Source: Nocardia sp. CY41
GTDB lineage: Bacteria > Actinomycetota > Actinomycetes > Mycobacteriales > Mycobacteriaceae
DNA length: 64,000 nucleotides
NCBI RefSeq assembly: GCF_009829325.1
Contig: NZ_VUOS01000009.1
Coordinates: 269,143-333,142 of the forward strand
Direction: 5' to 3'
In this document: positions 46,133-54,631 of the stretch, one piece after another
Layout of the letters: every line of letters starts with the position of its first letter
How positions within the stretch are numbered: position 1 is the stretch's first letter
The notes under the pieces: generated by a model
What the model was told of the DNA's origin: nothing
The model's input: the letters and a program-made list of their open reading frames with translations, nothing else
The model's database searches: none
Position numbers and translations under genes: made by a program

Positions 46133-47947
46133 TCATCGCAGCACTCCGCCGGTCAGGCCCGGCACCACCCACCGCCGCCAGGTCACCAGCAGCAGCGCCA
46201 CCGGCAGCACGGCCGACACCAGCGACCCCGCGGCCAATTGCGCGGTGTTCTCACCGAATTGCCGCGCCTCGCCCCACAACAGCAGCGACCAAGGGCTCGC
46301 GCCTGCTCCGCTGACGACGAGCCCGATGAAGAAGTCGTTCCACACCTGGACGAACTCGAGCACCGCCACCGCCCCCAGCGCAGGCCCGGACGAGGCCAGC
46401 ACACGCTGGGCGATCGTGCCGGGACTGGCCAAGCCGTGCAGGGCGTCCGCGGCGGCGCTGCCCGGCGGGGCGAGCATCGCGCCGCGCAGCACGAGGATGG
46501 CGATCGGCAGTCCGGCGGCGGCGTGCACGAGGATCAGCGGGATCCGCGTGCCCGACAGCTCGTGGGCGTTCACCAGACCGTCGATCGGCCCGAGGTAGGT
46601 CTGCGCCGGCATCACCGCGAGCACGACCAGCGCCACGACCGCCACCCGGGCGGCGGTGCCGTTGGGGCGCAGCGCCGCCAGCCGGTAGGCCACCGGCGCG
46701 GCCGCGGCCACCACGACCACGGTCACGATCCCCGCGACCCAGGCGGTGGTCTGCAGCGAACGCCACAGCCCGTCGTCGCCCCACAGCAGACCGATGGCCG
46801 CGAATCCGAACCCGTCGTGCCCGTGCAATCCGGTATAGGCGAGCACGCCGATCGGATAGAGCACCAGCACCGAGACCAGCACGATGCCCGCGGCTCGCAC
46901 GGGACCGACGCGCCTGCGGCCCGCCACCGACATCGCGCGCACCGCCGACCAGCTCGCGCGGTGCCGGCGCACGTCGACTTGCAGCAGCCAGGCGACCGCG
47001 CCCACGAGCACCGCCAGCGGCAGCGCGTAGGCGGCCGCGACACCGGGCTCGGCGTCGGCCGACAGCCGCCACCAATGCACGGTCGCGCTGTCGACCTGGT
47101 ACTCGAGTGCCCCGGGCGCCCCGATCAGCACCACATCGAACACGCGCGCGGCCGCGACGCCGACGGCCAGACCGGCGATCAGCAGCACCGGCCGCAGCAA
47201 CTCGTACAGCCGGACCGCCAGCGGTCTGCCGTCGTCGCGGTAGAGGTAGCCCGCGCGCGCCGGATCGGCTTCTATCGCGTGGATTCCGGCACGGAACAGC
47301 GCGGTGAGGAAACCCAGCCAGGTCCACAGGAATGCCGACCCGAGCATCGCCGCGAGCCACCACCGGTAGAGCCCGACGTCCTCGATGCCCAGCCGGCGCG
47401 CGCCGTCGGTGAAGATCACCCGGAACGCCACGCCCGACACGAATGCCGACACTCCGAACGGAACGATCAGCGGCAACCACAGCCAGCGCGCCGGGCGCCC
47501 CCACCACGCGATCGCCAGCGCGAGGATCAGCAGCCCGATCGCGAAAGCCACCCACAGCAGCGTGCGCAGGTAGGCGCCGCGATCGTCGGCGGTCATCGTG
47601 CCGCCCAGCAACCACAGCCCGCCGATCGTGCCGCCGATCGCCGCCGGCCACACCACGATTCGTAGCCAGGGCACACCCAACCGCCGGCGCAGCACGGCGG
47701 GCAGAAGCGCACCGGCCGCGACGAGCGCGCAGGCGAGCACCGTGACCGGACGTGCCCGGGTGGCGATGAGGAGCGTCCACGCGGCGGGCAGCGCCAGGAG
47801 CGCGACCGTCAGCACCGTCGCGGGAAGACCCGCCGCCCATCCCAGCCAGCGCCGCGGCCGGCCGCCGGGCACCAACGGCCCGCGCATACGGCGGGTGGCC
47901 AACTCGAGGCGCAGACCGTTGACGTCGAAATCCGAAGGCCCGGTCAT
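46133..47947 (-). CDS. Fused ABC-type sugar permease (MalF-MalG-like)
   Basis: A 604-residue protein holding two permease units. The first (residues ~30-310) has about six helices and the cytoplasmic EADPARAGYLYRDDG stretch near an EAA-like loop; the second (residues ~340-600) has another six helices and ADALHGLASPGTIAQRVLASSGPALGAVAVLEFVQVWNDFFIGLV, the typical EAA/loop-to-helix region of MalG-type permeases. The two units are separate genes in most CUT1 transporters. It overlaps the solute-binding gene by ATGA. No ATPase gene lies nearby. Confidence 0.75.
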   Translation of the reverse strand: MTGPSDFDVNGLRLELATRRMRGPLVPGGRPRRWLGWAAGLPATVLTVALLALPAAWTLLIATRARPVTVLACALVAAGALLPAVLRRRLGVPWLRIVVWPAAIGGTIGGLWLLGGTMTADDRGAYLRTLLWVAFAIGLLILALAIAWWGRPARWLWLPLIVPFGVSAFVSGVAFRVIFTDGARRLGIEDVGLYRWWLAAMLGSAFLWTWLGFLTALFRAGIHAIEADPARAGYLYRDDGRPLAVRLYELLRPVLLIAGLAVGVAAARVFDVVLIGAPGALEYQVDSATVHWWRLSADAEPGVAAAYALPLAVLVGAVAWLLQVDVRRHRASWSAVRAMSVAGRRRVGPVRAAGIVLVSVLVLYPIGVLAYTGLHGHDGFGFAAIGLLWGDDGLWRSLQTTAWVAGIVTVVVVAAAAPVAYRLAALRPNGTAARVAVVALVVLAVMPAQTYLGPIDGLVNAHELSGTRIPLILVHAAAGLPIAILVLRGAMLAPPGSAAADALHGLASPGTIAQRVLASSGPALGAVAVLEFVQVWNDFFIGLVVSGAGASPWSLLLWGEARQFGENTAQLAAGSLVSAVLPVALLLVTWRRWVVPGLTGGVLR

Positions 47948-49236
47948 CGACGCCGCCGCTCGACGTCGTCCAGCGCGGCGATCGCGCGATCGGTGGACTC
48001 GGCCACCCGCCGCTGAGCGCCGTCACCGATCGCGATGAGGAACTCCGTCAGCACCCGCCACAGCCCTTCCCGGCCACCCACCGGACCGATCCGGTCGGAC
48101 AGATCGAAGGTGCTGCGCGCGGCGAGTTCACGTGCCGAGGGTGCGAGCAACGGCGAATAGTCCGCCTGCGTGCGCAGGTTCGGCGCCAGGAAGCCGCCGT
48201 AACGCTCGATCCACGGCAGCGGAGCGCGTGCGCCGGCCAGTTTCTCGACCAGTTCGTCCGCGCGGGGGTTGGCCTGCCGGGTCACCACCATGACGTCGCC
48301 GCCGACGATCTTCGGCCGCCCCGACGCGGCGGTCACCGCGGGGAAGGGCACCACGCCCACGGCGTTCTCCACGGTGCGGCCGGAGGCGCGGACCGCGCTG
48401 CGCACGATCGGTTCGGCGAAGTCGGGGGCGACGACCGCCGCGGCCCGGCGGTGCTGGAACACCTCCCGGACGGCGTCGGAGAACTGCCTGGTCAACGCGA
48501 CGCCGACGCCGCCGGGAAATGCGTGCCGCTGCCCCCACAGCACGCCCAGGTGCCCGAATGCGGCGCGCACCGCGGGGTTGTCCCACTCCCGGCTGCCTTT
48601 GGACGCCAAATCGTCGTAGATGCGCGGGGATTCGGCGAGCAGAACGTTTTCGAAGAAGTCGGTCAGCGCCCATCCGTCGGCGGCGGCCAGCGCGAGCAGG
48701 CGGATCGGGCTCTGGGCGAGCACCTCCATCCGGTCGACCCAGTCCTCGAGAGTCCAAGCCGCCGGCCCACCGAGGCCGTAGCTGTCGAACTGCTGCCGGT
48801 CGAACCACAGCAGCGACTTGTCGGCGGCTTTGAACGGCACCCCGTACAGGCGCCCCTCGGAGCGGAGCAGCACTTGCCAGGGCTGGGCGTAGCGGCTGCC
48901 GAGTTCGTCGGTCCACACCGTCTCGGCGACGGGCCGCAGTTTGTGTTCTCCAGCGAGTTCACCCACCCGTCCCGCCTGCGGAAGCAACACCACGTCCGGC
49001 GCGGACCGCCCGCCCGCGGTGAACGCGGTGTCGGTGTTGTCGCCGAGGGGGATCACCTCGATCGCGAAGCCGAGGTCCAAGCCGTCCAGGACGGCGTGGA
49101 AGGCCGCCAGTTCCTGACCGCTCCAGGACACCCCGACGCGCACCGCGTCCGAGCTGCCCAGCAGCAGGTCCGGCGCGCACGCGGCGACCAGCGGGAGGAG
49201 CGTTCCCGCTTGCAGCACCGCTCTGCGCGTCCCCAT
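47944..49236 (-). CDS. Extracellular solute-binding lipoprotein (family 1)
   Basis: A 430-residue protein with a twin-arginine-like start (GTRRAVLQAGTLLPL) and lipobox LVAACAP for lipid attachment near residue 20. The rest is the periplasmic-binding fold of CUT1-type sugar transporters: DVVLLPQAGRVGELAGEHKL, GRLYGVPFKAADKSLLWFDR and IVGGDVMVVTRQANPRADELVEKL. It delivers substrate, probably an oligosaccharide, to the fused permease. First gene of the four-gene minus-strand operon. Confidence 0.85.
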   Translation of the reverse strand: MGTRRAVLQAGTLLPLVAACAPDLLLGSSDAVRVGVSWSGQELAAFHAVLDGLDLGFAIEVIPLGDNTDTAFTAGGRSAPDVVLLPQAGRVGELAGEHKLRPVAETVWTDELGSRYAQPWQVLLRSEGRLYGVPFKAADKSLLWFDRQQFDSYGLGGPAAWTLEDWVDRMEVLAQSPIRLLALAAADGWALTDFFENVLLAESPRIYDDLASKGSREWDNPAVRAAFGHLGVLWGQRHAFPGGVGVALTRQFSDAVREVFQHRRAAAVVAPDFAEPIVRSAVRASGRTVENAVGVVPFPAVTAASGRPKIVGGDVMVVTRQANPRADELVEKLAGARAPLPWIERYGGFLAPNLRTQADYSPLLAPSARELAARSTFDLSDRIGPVGGREGLWRVLTEFLIAIGDGAQRRVAESTDRAIAALDDVERRRR

Positions 49237-49320
49237 CGACCCCCGATGTCATTGCGTGCCAATCGAACCCGATTATGCGGGAAAGCCGTCGCGTGGGTGG
49301 GCGCTTCGCGATCTTCACCG

Positions 49321-49367
49321 TTTTCCCGGAAAATCCCGTGCGTGACCGCGGCGGCCTCTGCTACCGT
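49321..49367 (+). promoter_or_regulatory. Promoter region for the Thr leader
   Basis: A -10 like TACCGT at 49362-49367 lies seven bases before the leader-peptide GTG, so the leader mRNA may be leaderless. A matching -35 is weak (tgcgtg, 49339-49344, 17-base spacing). The inverted repeat TTTTCC-C-GGAAAA (49321-49333) just upstream may be an operator shared with the divergent transport operon. Confidence 0.4.
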
Positions 49368-49374
49368 CGCCCGC

Positions 49375-49425
49375 GTGAAGCGCGCTGCTGTGACGACGAC
49401 GCCGGAATCCGTCCCGGCGCGCTGA
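49375..49425 (+). CDS. Threonine attenuator leader peptide
   Basis: A 16-codon open frame from GTG 49375 to TGA 49425 encodes VKRAAVTTTPESVPAR, with three consecutive ACG (Thr) codons at 49393-49401. It lies 84 bases upstream of a ThrRS-like gene. Stalling of a ribosome at these codons under threonyl-tRNA shortage is the expected signal in ribosome-mediated attenuation. Confidence 0.65.
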   Translation: MKRAAVTTTPESVPAR

Positions 49426-49439
49426 TCCACGTTTGTCCG

Positions 49440-49500
49440 AGCCCCGGGGCGAGTGCCCTGGGGCTTCGTCTCGTGGTCACTCGCCCTCCTCGACGAGGAG
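49440..49500 (+). promoter_or_regulatory. Attenuator hairpins before the ThrRS-like gene
   Basis: Hairpin 1 is an eleven-pair stem, AGCCCCGGGGC (49440-49450) with GCCCTGGGGCT (49455-49465), loop GAGT. Hairpin 2 is CTCCTC-GAC-GAGGAG (49486-49500), whose right arm is the ribosome-binding site of the ThrRS-like gene. An alternative pairing of GGGCGAGTG (49447-49455) with CACTCGCCC (49478-49486) cannot coexist with hairpin 1 and competes with hairpin 2. The arrangement matches the leader-peptide/terminator/antiterminator logic of amino acid attenuators. Confidence 0.65.
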
Positions 49501-49509
49501 ACCACCACC

Positions 49510-50730
49510 ATGCCCGACCATCGCACCCTCGGCCGTGCGCTGAACCTGTTCGACACCGACCCCCTGATCGGCTCCGGCCTGCCGTTCTGGCTGCCGGACG
49601 GCGCGACCGTGCGCCAAGCGTTGGAGGATTACCTCCGCGCCGCCGAACGCCGCGCGGGCTACCGCCACGTCTACTCGCCGGTGCTCGGTAAACGCGAGCT
49701 CTACGAAATCTCCGGGCACTGGTGGCATTACCGTGACGACATGTTCCCGCCGATGGACATCGGCGGTGAGCAAGTGGTGTTGCGTCCGAGCCTGTGCCCG
49801 CACCACGCGCTGCTGTTCCGTTCCCGCGCGCACAGCTATCGGGAGCTGCCGTTGCGGATCGCGGAGCTGGGTGGCATGTATCGCTCCGAATTGTCCGGCG
49901 TGCTGGGCGGATTGACCCGCGTACGCGGAATCCAGCTCAACGACGCCCATATCTTCTGCGCCCTCGATCAAGTAGCCGCCGAGGTCGCCGGCGCGCTGGC
50001 GATGATCGCCGACGCCTACGCCGCACTCGACATCCGTGCCGCCCGCTACCGGTTGTCGCTGCCCGGTCCGGGCGGCAAATACGTTGCCGCACCGCTCTTG
50101 TGGAAGCGGTCGATCGGCCTGCTCACCGCCGCTCTGGACGATCGCGGCCTGAGCTACGACGCGGCGGAGGGCGAGGCGGCGTTCTATGGGCCGAAGATCG
50201 ACGTGCAGGTCCGCGACAGCGCGGGGCGAGAGTGCACCTTGTCCACCGTGCAGGTCGATTTCCATCAACCCGAGCAGTTCGACTTGCGCTATACCGGCGC
50301 CGACGGCGCGGTGCACCGGCCGGTCATGGTGCACCGCAGCATCATCGGTAGCGTCGAGCGGGCCGTGGCCCACCTGATCGAATGCCACGGCGGCCGCTTC
50401 CCGGCCTGGCTGGCGCCGACCCAGATGGTGGTGCTGCCGGTGACCGAGGCCCAGCAGCCGGCCGCCGCGCACCTCGAGCGCCGCTGCCGTGACCTCGGGC
50501 TGCGCGTGGTGGTGTCGCCGCCGGATCGCGGCAGCCTCGGTGCACGCATCCGCGACCACCGCTTCGTGCCGTATCAGGCGATCCTCGGCGCCGAGGAGGC
50601 CGCCGCCGGCGAGGTGGCGCTGCGTCTGCGCGACGGACGCCGCATCGCCTCGTTGCCTGCCCCCGAAGCGCTCCGGCGCATCGGCGCCCTGCTCGCCGTC
50701 CACAGCGCCGAACTGTGGGATGTCGCGTGA
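49510..50730 (+). CDS. Short threonyl-tRNA synthetase paralogue
   Basis: A 406-residue class II synthetase core with the anticodon-binding domain, but without the N-terminal TGS and editing domains of standard ThrRS. Zinc ligands are kept: C96 in RPSLCPHHALLF, H147 in LNDAHIFC and H275 in PVMVHRSIIGSVER; the latter includes motif 3. Motif 2 is TRVRGIQLNDAHIF. Similar short ThrRS copies occur as second genes in streptomycetes and as self-resistance enzymes in ThrRS-inhibitor clusters. Lack of editing would let Ser-tRNA(Thr) accumulate unless the main enzyme clears it. The Thr leader peptide upstream supports threonine-dependent control. Confidence 0.88.
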   Translation: MPDHRTLGRALNLFDTDPLIGSGLPFWLPDGATVRQALEDYLRAAERRAGYRHVYSPVLGKRELYEISGHWWHYRDDMFPPMDIGGEQVVLRPSLCPHHALLFRSRAHSYRELPLRIAELGGMYRSELSGVLGGLTRVRGIQLNDAHIFCALDQVAAEVAGALAMIADAYAALDIRAARYRLSLPGPGGKYVAAPLLWKRSIGLLTAALDDRGLSYDAAEGEAAFYGPKIDVQVRDSAGRECTLSTVQVDFHQPEQFDLRYTGADGAVHRPVMVHRSIIGSVERAVAHLIECHGGRFPAWLAPTQMVVLPVTEAQQPAAAHLERRCRDLGLRVVVSPPDRGSLGARIRDHRFVPYQAILGAEEAAAGEVALRLRDGRRIASLPAPEALRRIGALLAVHSAELWDVA

Positions 50731-50734
50731 GGAC

Positions 50735-50752
50735 CCGGCCGACTGCGGCCGG
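50735..50752. terminator. Hairpin terminator after the ThrRS-like gene
   Basis: A perfect seven-base stem CCGGCCG / CGGCCGG with an ACTG loop, five bases after the stop. Confidence 0.5.
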
Positions 50753-50777
50753 TGCGCCCGATTGTCCGATGTAACCC

Positions 50778-50829
50778 TTGTCACACCTGGTACATGGGCG
50801 TACCGTACGAGTGGTACATCGGAGTACCA
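50778..50829 (+). promoter_or_regulatory. P450 operon promoter with two operator repeats
   Basis: A -35 TTGTCA (50778-50783) and -10 TACCGT (50801-50806) with a 17-base spacer. Inverted repeat 1, GGTAC-ATGGGC-GTACC (50789-50804), overlaps the -10, and repeat 2, TGGTAC-ATCGGA-GTACCA (50812-50829), follows 24 bases later (centre to centre). The two are near-identical operators, probably for the TetR protein at the end of the operon. Confidence 0.7.
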
Positions 50830-50846
50830 CATGAGGAGGTGGGCGC

Positions 50847-52187
50847 ATGCCCGCTGTGCGACTTCCCGACGGGCCATCCAGCCCGCCGATCGTGCAGAAC
50901 CTGCGGATACTGACCGGCCGCACCCGGACCTGGCGGAGCATGCACGACCGTTACGGATCGGCCTTCCGCATCCAGCTGCCCCGATTCGGAGACTGCGTCG
51001 TGCTCGCCGACCCGGCCGAGATCAAAGCCCTGTTCACCACGAGCACCGATCTCGTCGACAACATCGACGTCAACCTCGGTCAGTTCCTCGGACCGGGATC
51101 GCTGTTCGCGCTGACCGGCGCCGAGCACCGCAAGCAGCGCAAACTGCTCACCCCGCCGTTCCACGGCCGTAGGCTGGCCGTCTACGAATCGCTCGTCGAA
51201 GAGGAGGCGGTCCGCGAGATGGCCGACTGGCCGTCGGGCCGCGAGTTCGCGACCATGGACTCCATGATGCGGATCACGCTGAATGTGATCCTGCGCGCGG
51301 TCTTCGGCGCCGAGGGCGCGGAATTCGAGGAATTGCGCCGACTGCTGCCCAAACTCGTCCTGATCGCCTCGGCCCTCGCCGCGGTCCCGGTTCCCCGGCG
51401 AGCGCTGGGCAGATTCGGTCCCTGGGCTCGCTTCGCGGCCTACCGCCGCCGCTACGACGAGATCGTCGGCCGGCTCATCGACCGTGCCACCCGCGAAGGG
51501 GTGGACGAGCGCGACGACGTGCTGGCGATGATGCTGCAGGCGCGCTACGACGACGGCACGGCCATGTCGCGCGGCGAGATCGCCGACGAACTGCTGACCC
51601 TGCTCACCGCCGGGCACGAGACGACGGCGACGACGCTGTCGTGGACGATCGAGCGGCTGCGCAGGCACCCGGAGGTCCTGCGCCGCTTGGTCGCCGAAGC
51701 CGATGCCGGGGGGTCACAGCTGCGCGAGGCGACGCTGCTGGAGGTGCAGCGCGTACGGCCGGTCATCGACATGACGTTGCGCCAGGTCCGGGCCGACACG
51801 CTGCAATTGGGCCGATGGACCTTGCCCAAGGGCCAGAAGATCGTGGTCAACATCCGGTTGATGCACGACAACGAGGACCTCTTCCCGAACGCCCGCGCCT
51901 TCGACCCCGACCGGTTCGTCGGCGTCCGTCCGGGCACGTTCAGCTGGATCCCGTTCGGCGGTGGCAGCCGCCGCTGCATCGGCGCCGCGTTCGCCACGAT
52001 GGAGATGAACGTCGTCCTGCGCACACTGCTGCGGGACTTCACGCTGGAGCCGACCGACGCCCGCGACGAGCGCACACACTTCCGCGGTGTCGCACTCGTC
52101 CCGGCCGGGAAGGGCCGCGCCGTGGTGCACCGGCGCACGCCGCGTCCCGAGCGAACACTCGACCGTGCCGTCGAGGCGACAGCATGA
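50847..52187 (+). CDS. Cytochrome P450 (CYP136/138-like)
   Basis: A 446-residue P450. The I-helix oxygen-activation motif is AGHETTATT near residue 255, the K-helix ExxR is in LLEVQRVRPV, and the haem-binding loop is IPFGGGSRRCIG with the axial C377. The N-terminus lacks a membrane anchor, so it is soluble and needs ferredoxin or similar. The ATG follows AGGAGGTGG. First gene of the P450-SDR-monooxygenase-TetR cluster; the neighbourhood resembles the mycobacterial CYP136 region. Confidence 0.9.
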   Translation: MPAVRLPDGPSSPPIVQNLRILTGRTRTWRSMHDRYGSAFRIQLPRFGDCVVLADPAEIKALFTTSTDLVDNIDVNLGQFLGPGSLFALTGAEHRKQRKLLTPPFHGRRLAVYESLVEEEAVREMADWPSGREFATMDSMMRITLNVILRAVFGAEGAEFEELRRLLPKLVLIASALAAVPVPRRALGRFGPWARFAAYRRRYDEIVGRLIDRATREGVDERDDVLAMMLQARYDDGTAMSRGEIADELLTLLTAGHETTATTLSWTIERLRRHPEVLRRLVAEADAGGSQLREATLLEVQRVRPVIDMTLRQVRADTLQLGRWTLPKGQKIVVNIRLMHDNEDLFPNARAFDPDRFVGVRPGTFSWIPFGGGSRRCIGAAFATMEMNVVLRTLLRDFTLEPTDARDERTHFRGVALVPAGKGRAVVHRRTPRPERTLDRAVEATA

Positions 52188-52235
52188 GCGAACGGTTCGC
52201 CGATCCCCTCCGCACGCGCGAAAGCAGGAGCACCG

Positions 52236-53093
52236 ATGCCTCGCACCCGTAGACCGCTGTCCGGCCGCCCGGTCATCATCACCGGCGCGGCCTCCGGCAT
52301 CGGCCGCAGTTTGGCCCGATTGTTGTCGGGCACCGGCTCTCCCGTCGCGATCGCCGATATCGATGCGGTCGGGCTGAAGGAGACCGCGGCCGCACTGACC
52401 GGCCCGGTGCTCACCCGCGTCCTGGACGTGCGCGACGCCGCCGACCAGTTCGCTTTCGCCGACGAGGTCCGCGACTGGCTGACCGCGCCACTGGCGGCGG
52501 TGTTCAACAACGCCGGTGTCGCGATGTCCTCCTCGGTGCTCGACGCCGTCGCCGACGACGACGAATGGCTGCGACGGATCGACTTCGACGGGGTCGTCAA
52601 CGGCACACGCGCCTTCCTGCCCATCCTGGTCGAGCAGGATCACGGCGTGATCGTCAACACCTCGAGCGTGTTCGGGCTGCTGGGCATGCCCAATCAAAGC
52701 GCCTACTGCGCAGCCAAATTCGCGGTGCGCGGATTCACCGACGCCCTGCGCCAAGAGCTGCGCGGCACCGGCGTGTCCGCGGTGAACGTCCACCCCGGCG
52801 GCATCAAAACCAACATCGCGCGCAACGCCCGCGTCCGCAAGGACCCCGAGGGCCGGGGCCGGACACACGAGCAGATGGCCGCGGAGTTCGAGACACTGGC
52901 GCTGACCACACCGGAGAAGGCAGCCCGAATCATCTGCCGCGGAGTCGAACACGGCAAGTCCCGGATCCTCGTCGGTCCCGACGCCTACTTGTTCGATGCC
53001 TTGGCGCGGGTGACGCCTACCCACTACTACGGCGTGGTCGCGCTGCTGGAGCGCCGCCTGCGCGCCCGCGACGCGAAAGGGGCACGGGCATGA
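52236..53093 (+). CDS. Short-chain dehydrogenase/reductase
   Basis: A 285-residue SDR. The nucleotide motif is VIITGAASGIGRS near the N-terminus, NNAG is in VFNNAGVAMS, and the catalytic tyrosine-lysine pair is YCAAK (Y157, K161). The VHPGGIKTN motif follows, and a ~50-residue C-terminal extension is rich in Arg. It shares four bases with the monooxygenase gene (ATGA) and probably interconverts an alcohol and ketone made by the P450 or used by the monooxygenase. Confidence 0.9.
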   Translation: MPRTRRPLSGRPVIITGAASGIGRSLARLLSGTGSPVAIADIDAVGLKETAAALTGPVLTRVLDVRDAADQFAFADEVRDWLTAPLAAVFNNAGVAMSSSVLDAVADDDEWLRRIDFDGVVNGTRAFLPILVEQDHGVIVNTSSVFGLLGMPNQSAYCAAKFAVRGFTDALRQELRGTGVSAVNVHPGGIKTNIARNARVRKDPEGRGRTHEQMAAEFETLALTTPEKAARIICRGVEHGKSRILVGPDAYLFDALARVTPTHYYGVVALLERRLRARDAKGARA

Positions 53094-54631
53094 GCGAACA
53101 CCTCGACGTCCTGATCGTCGGCGCCGGCCTCTCCGGCATCGGCGCGGCCCACCACCTGCGGGCGGCCTTCCCGCACCGCACCTACGCGATCCTCGAGGCG
53201 CGCGACACCCTCGGCGGTACCTGGGACCTGTTCCGCTACCCCGGCGTGCGCTCGGACTCCGACATGCACACCCTCGGGTACCGATTCCGCCCGTGGACGC
53301 AAGCGGAAGCCATCGCCGACGGGCCGGCGATCCTGCGCTACATCCGCCGGACCGCCGCCGACGCCGGGATCGACCGGAACATCCGGTACGGGCATCGGGT
53401 GATCGAAGCGTCCTGGTCCAGCGCCGAGTCGCACTGGACCGTGCTGGCCGAACACGACGGCGGCACGCGTGAACTCACCTGCGACTTCCTGCTCGTGTGC
53501 AGCGGCTACTACCACTACGACGAGGGCTACACCCCGCAGTTCGCCGGAATCGGCGACTTCCGCGGACAAGTGGTGCACCCGCAGCACTGGCCCGAGGATC
53601 TCGACTACACGGGCAAACGGGTGGTCGTGATCGGCAGCGGCGCCACCGCGGTGACCCTGGTGCCCGCGCTGACCGACCACGCCGCGCACGTGACGATGCT
53701 GCAACGCTCCCCCAGCTACATCCTGCCGGTGCCCGCACGAGACGCCCTGGCCGACCGGCTGCGCGCACTACTGGGACCGAAACGGGCCTACACCGTGGTC
53801 CGGTGGAAGAACGTCCTGGTCAGCACGGTGATCTATCAGCTGAGTCGGCGACGTCCAGCATTGATGCGAAAATTCATCCGCAACCTGACCGTCAAGCAAC
53901 TACCGCCGGGCTACGACGTCGACACCCATTTCAAGCCCGTATACCAACCGTGGGATCAGCGGCTGTGCCTGGTGCCGGACGCAGACCTGTTCCGCGCGAT
54001 CCGCGGCGGCCGCGCCTCGGTGGTCACCGATCGCATCGAACGGTTCACCCCGACGGGGCTGCGCCTGGCCTCCGGGCGCGACCTCGAGGCCGATGTGGTG
54101 GTGACCGCCACCGGCCTGCGCCTGCTCGCGCTCGGCGGCATCCGGCTCACGGTGGACGGGCAGCAGGTCGCGCTGCCCCACACCATGGCCTACAAGGGGA
54201 TGATGCTCAGCGGAGTCCCGAACTTCGCCTTCACCATCGGCTACACCAACGCCTCCTGGACTCTGAAGGCCGACCTGGTCAGCGAATTCGTCTGCCGGCT
54301 GTTGCGGCACATGGACGCGGGCGGCTACCGGCAGATCACTCCGTGGCCGGACTCCACCGTGACGCCCGCACCGCTGCTCGACTTCCAGGCCGGGTACGTG
54401 CTGCGCGACATCGACCGATTCCCCAAAGCGGGCTCGCGGGCTCCGTGGCGGCTGGGCATGAGCTACGCCCACGACGTGCTCACCCTCCGCTACGGCCGCA
54501 TCGACGACGGCACAATCCGCTTCACCCGGGGCGGCGCGCCGTCCGACGCTCACCACACCGTGGCATCGGGACACGACAGGCGCCCGGCCACGGGTTCGGG
54601 CCGGGCACGAGGAACCGATGGGAGTAACTAA
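53090..54631 (+). CDS. Flavin-containing Baeyer-Villiger-type monooxygenase (EthA/MymA-like)
   Basis: A 513-residue protein. The FAD motif is VLIVGAGLSGIGAAHHL, followed by GGTWDLFRYPGVRSDSDMHTLGYRFRPW, which is typical of the EthA/MymA group. A second dinucleotide motif, KRVVVIGSGATAVTLVPAL, binds NADPH, and TATGLRLLALGGI lies near the end. It oxidises ketones or sulfides with NADPH and O2. In mycobacteria the related EthA is controlled by a TetR protein; here a TetR gene overlaps the 3' end. Confidence 0.9.
   Translation: MSEHLDVLIVGAGLSGIGAAHHLRAAFPHRTYAILEARDTLGGTWDLFRYPGVRSDSDMHTLGYRFRPWTQAEAIADGPAILRYIRRTAADAGIDRNIRYGHRVIEASWSSAESHWTVLAEHDGGTRELTCDFLLVCSGYYHYDEGYTPQFAGIGDFRGQVVHPQHWPEDLDYTGKRVVVIGSGATAVTLVPALTDHAAHVTMLQRSPSYILPVPARDALADRLRALLGPKRAYTVVRWKNVLVSTVIYQLSRRRPALMRKFIRNLTVKQLPPGYDVDTHFKPVYQPWDQRLCLVPDADLFRAIRGGRASVVTDRIERFTPTGLRLASGRDLEADVVVTATGLRLLALGGIRLTVDGQQVALPHTMAYKGMMLSGVPNFAFTIGYTNASWTLKADLVSEFVCRLLRHMDAGGYRQITPWPDSTVTPAPLLDFQAGYVLRDIDRFPKAGSRAPWRLGMSYAHDVLTLRYGRIDDGTIRFTRGGAPSDAHHTVASGHDRRPATGSGRARGTDGSN

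Noticed and set aside
46013..47665. A 550-residue plus-strand open frame over the permease
   Set aside because: His/Gln/Arg-rich sequence typical of the complement of hydrophobic high-GC genes.
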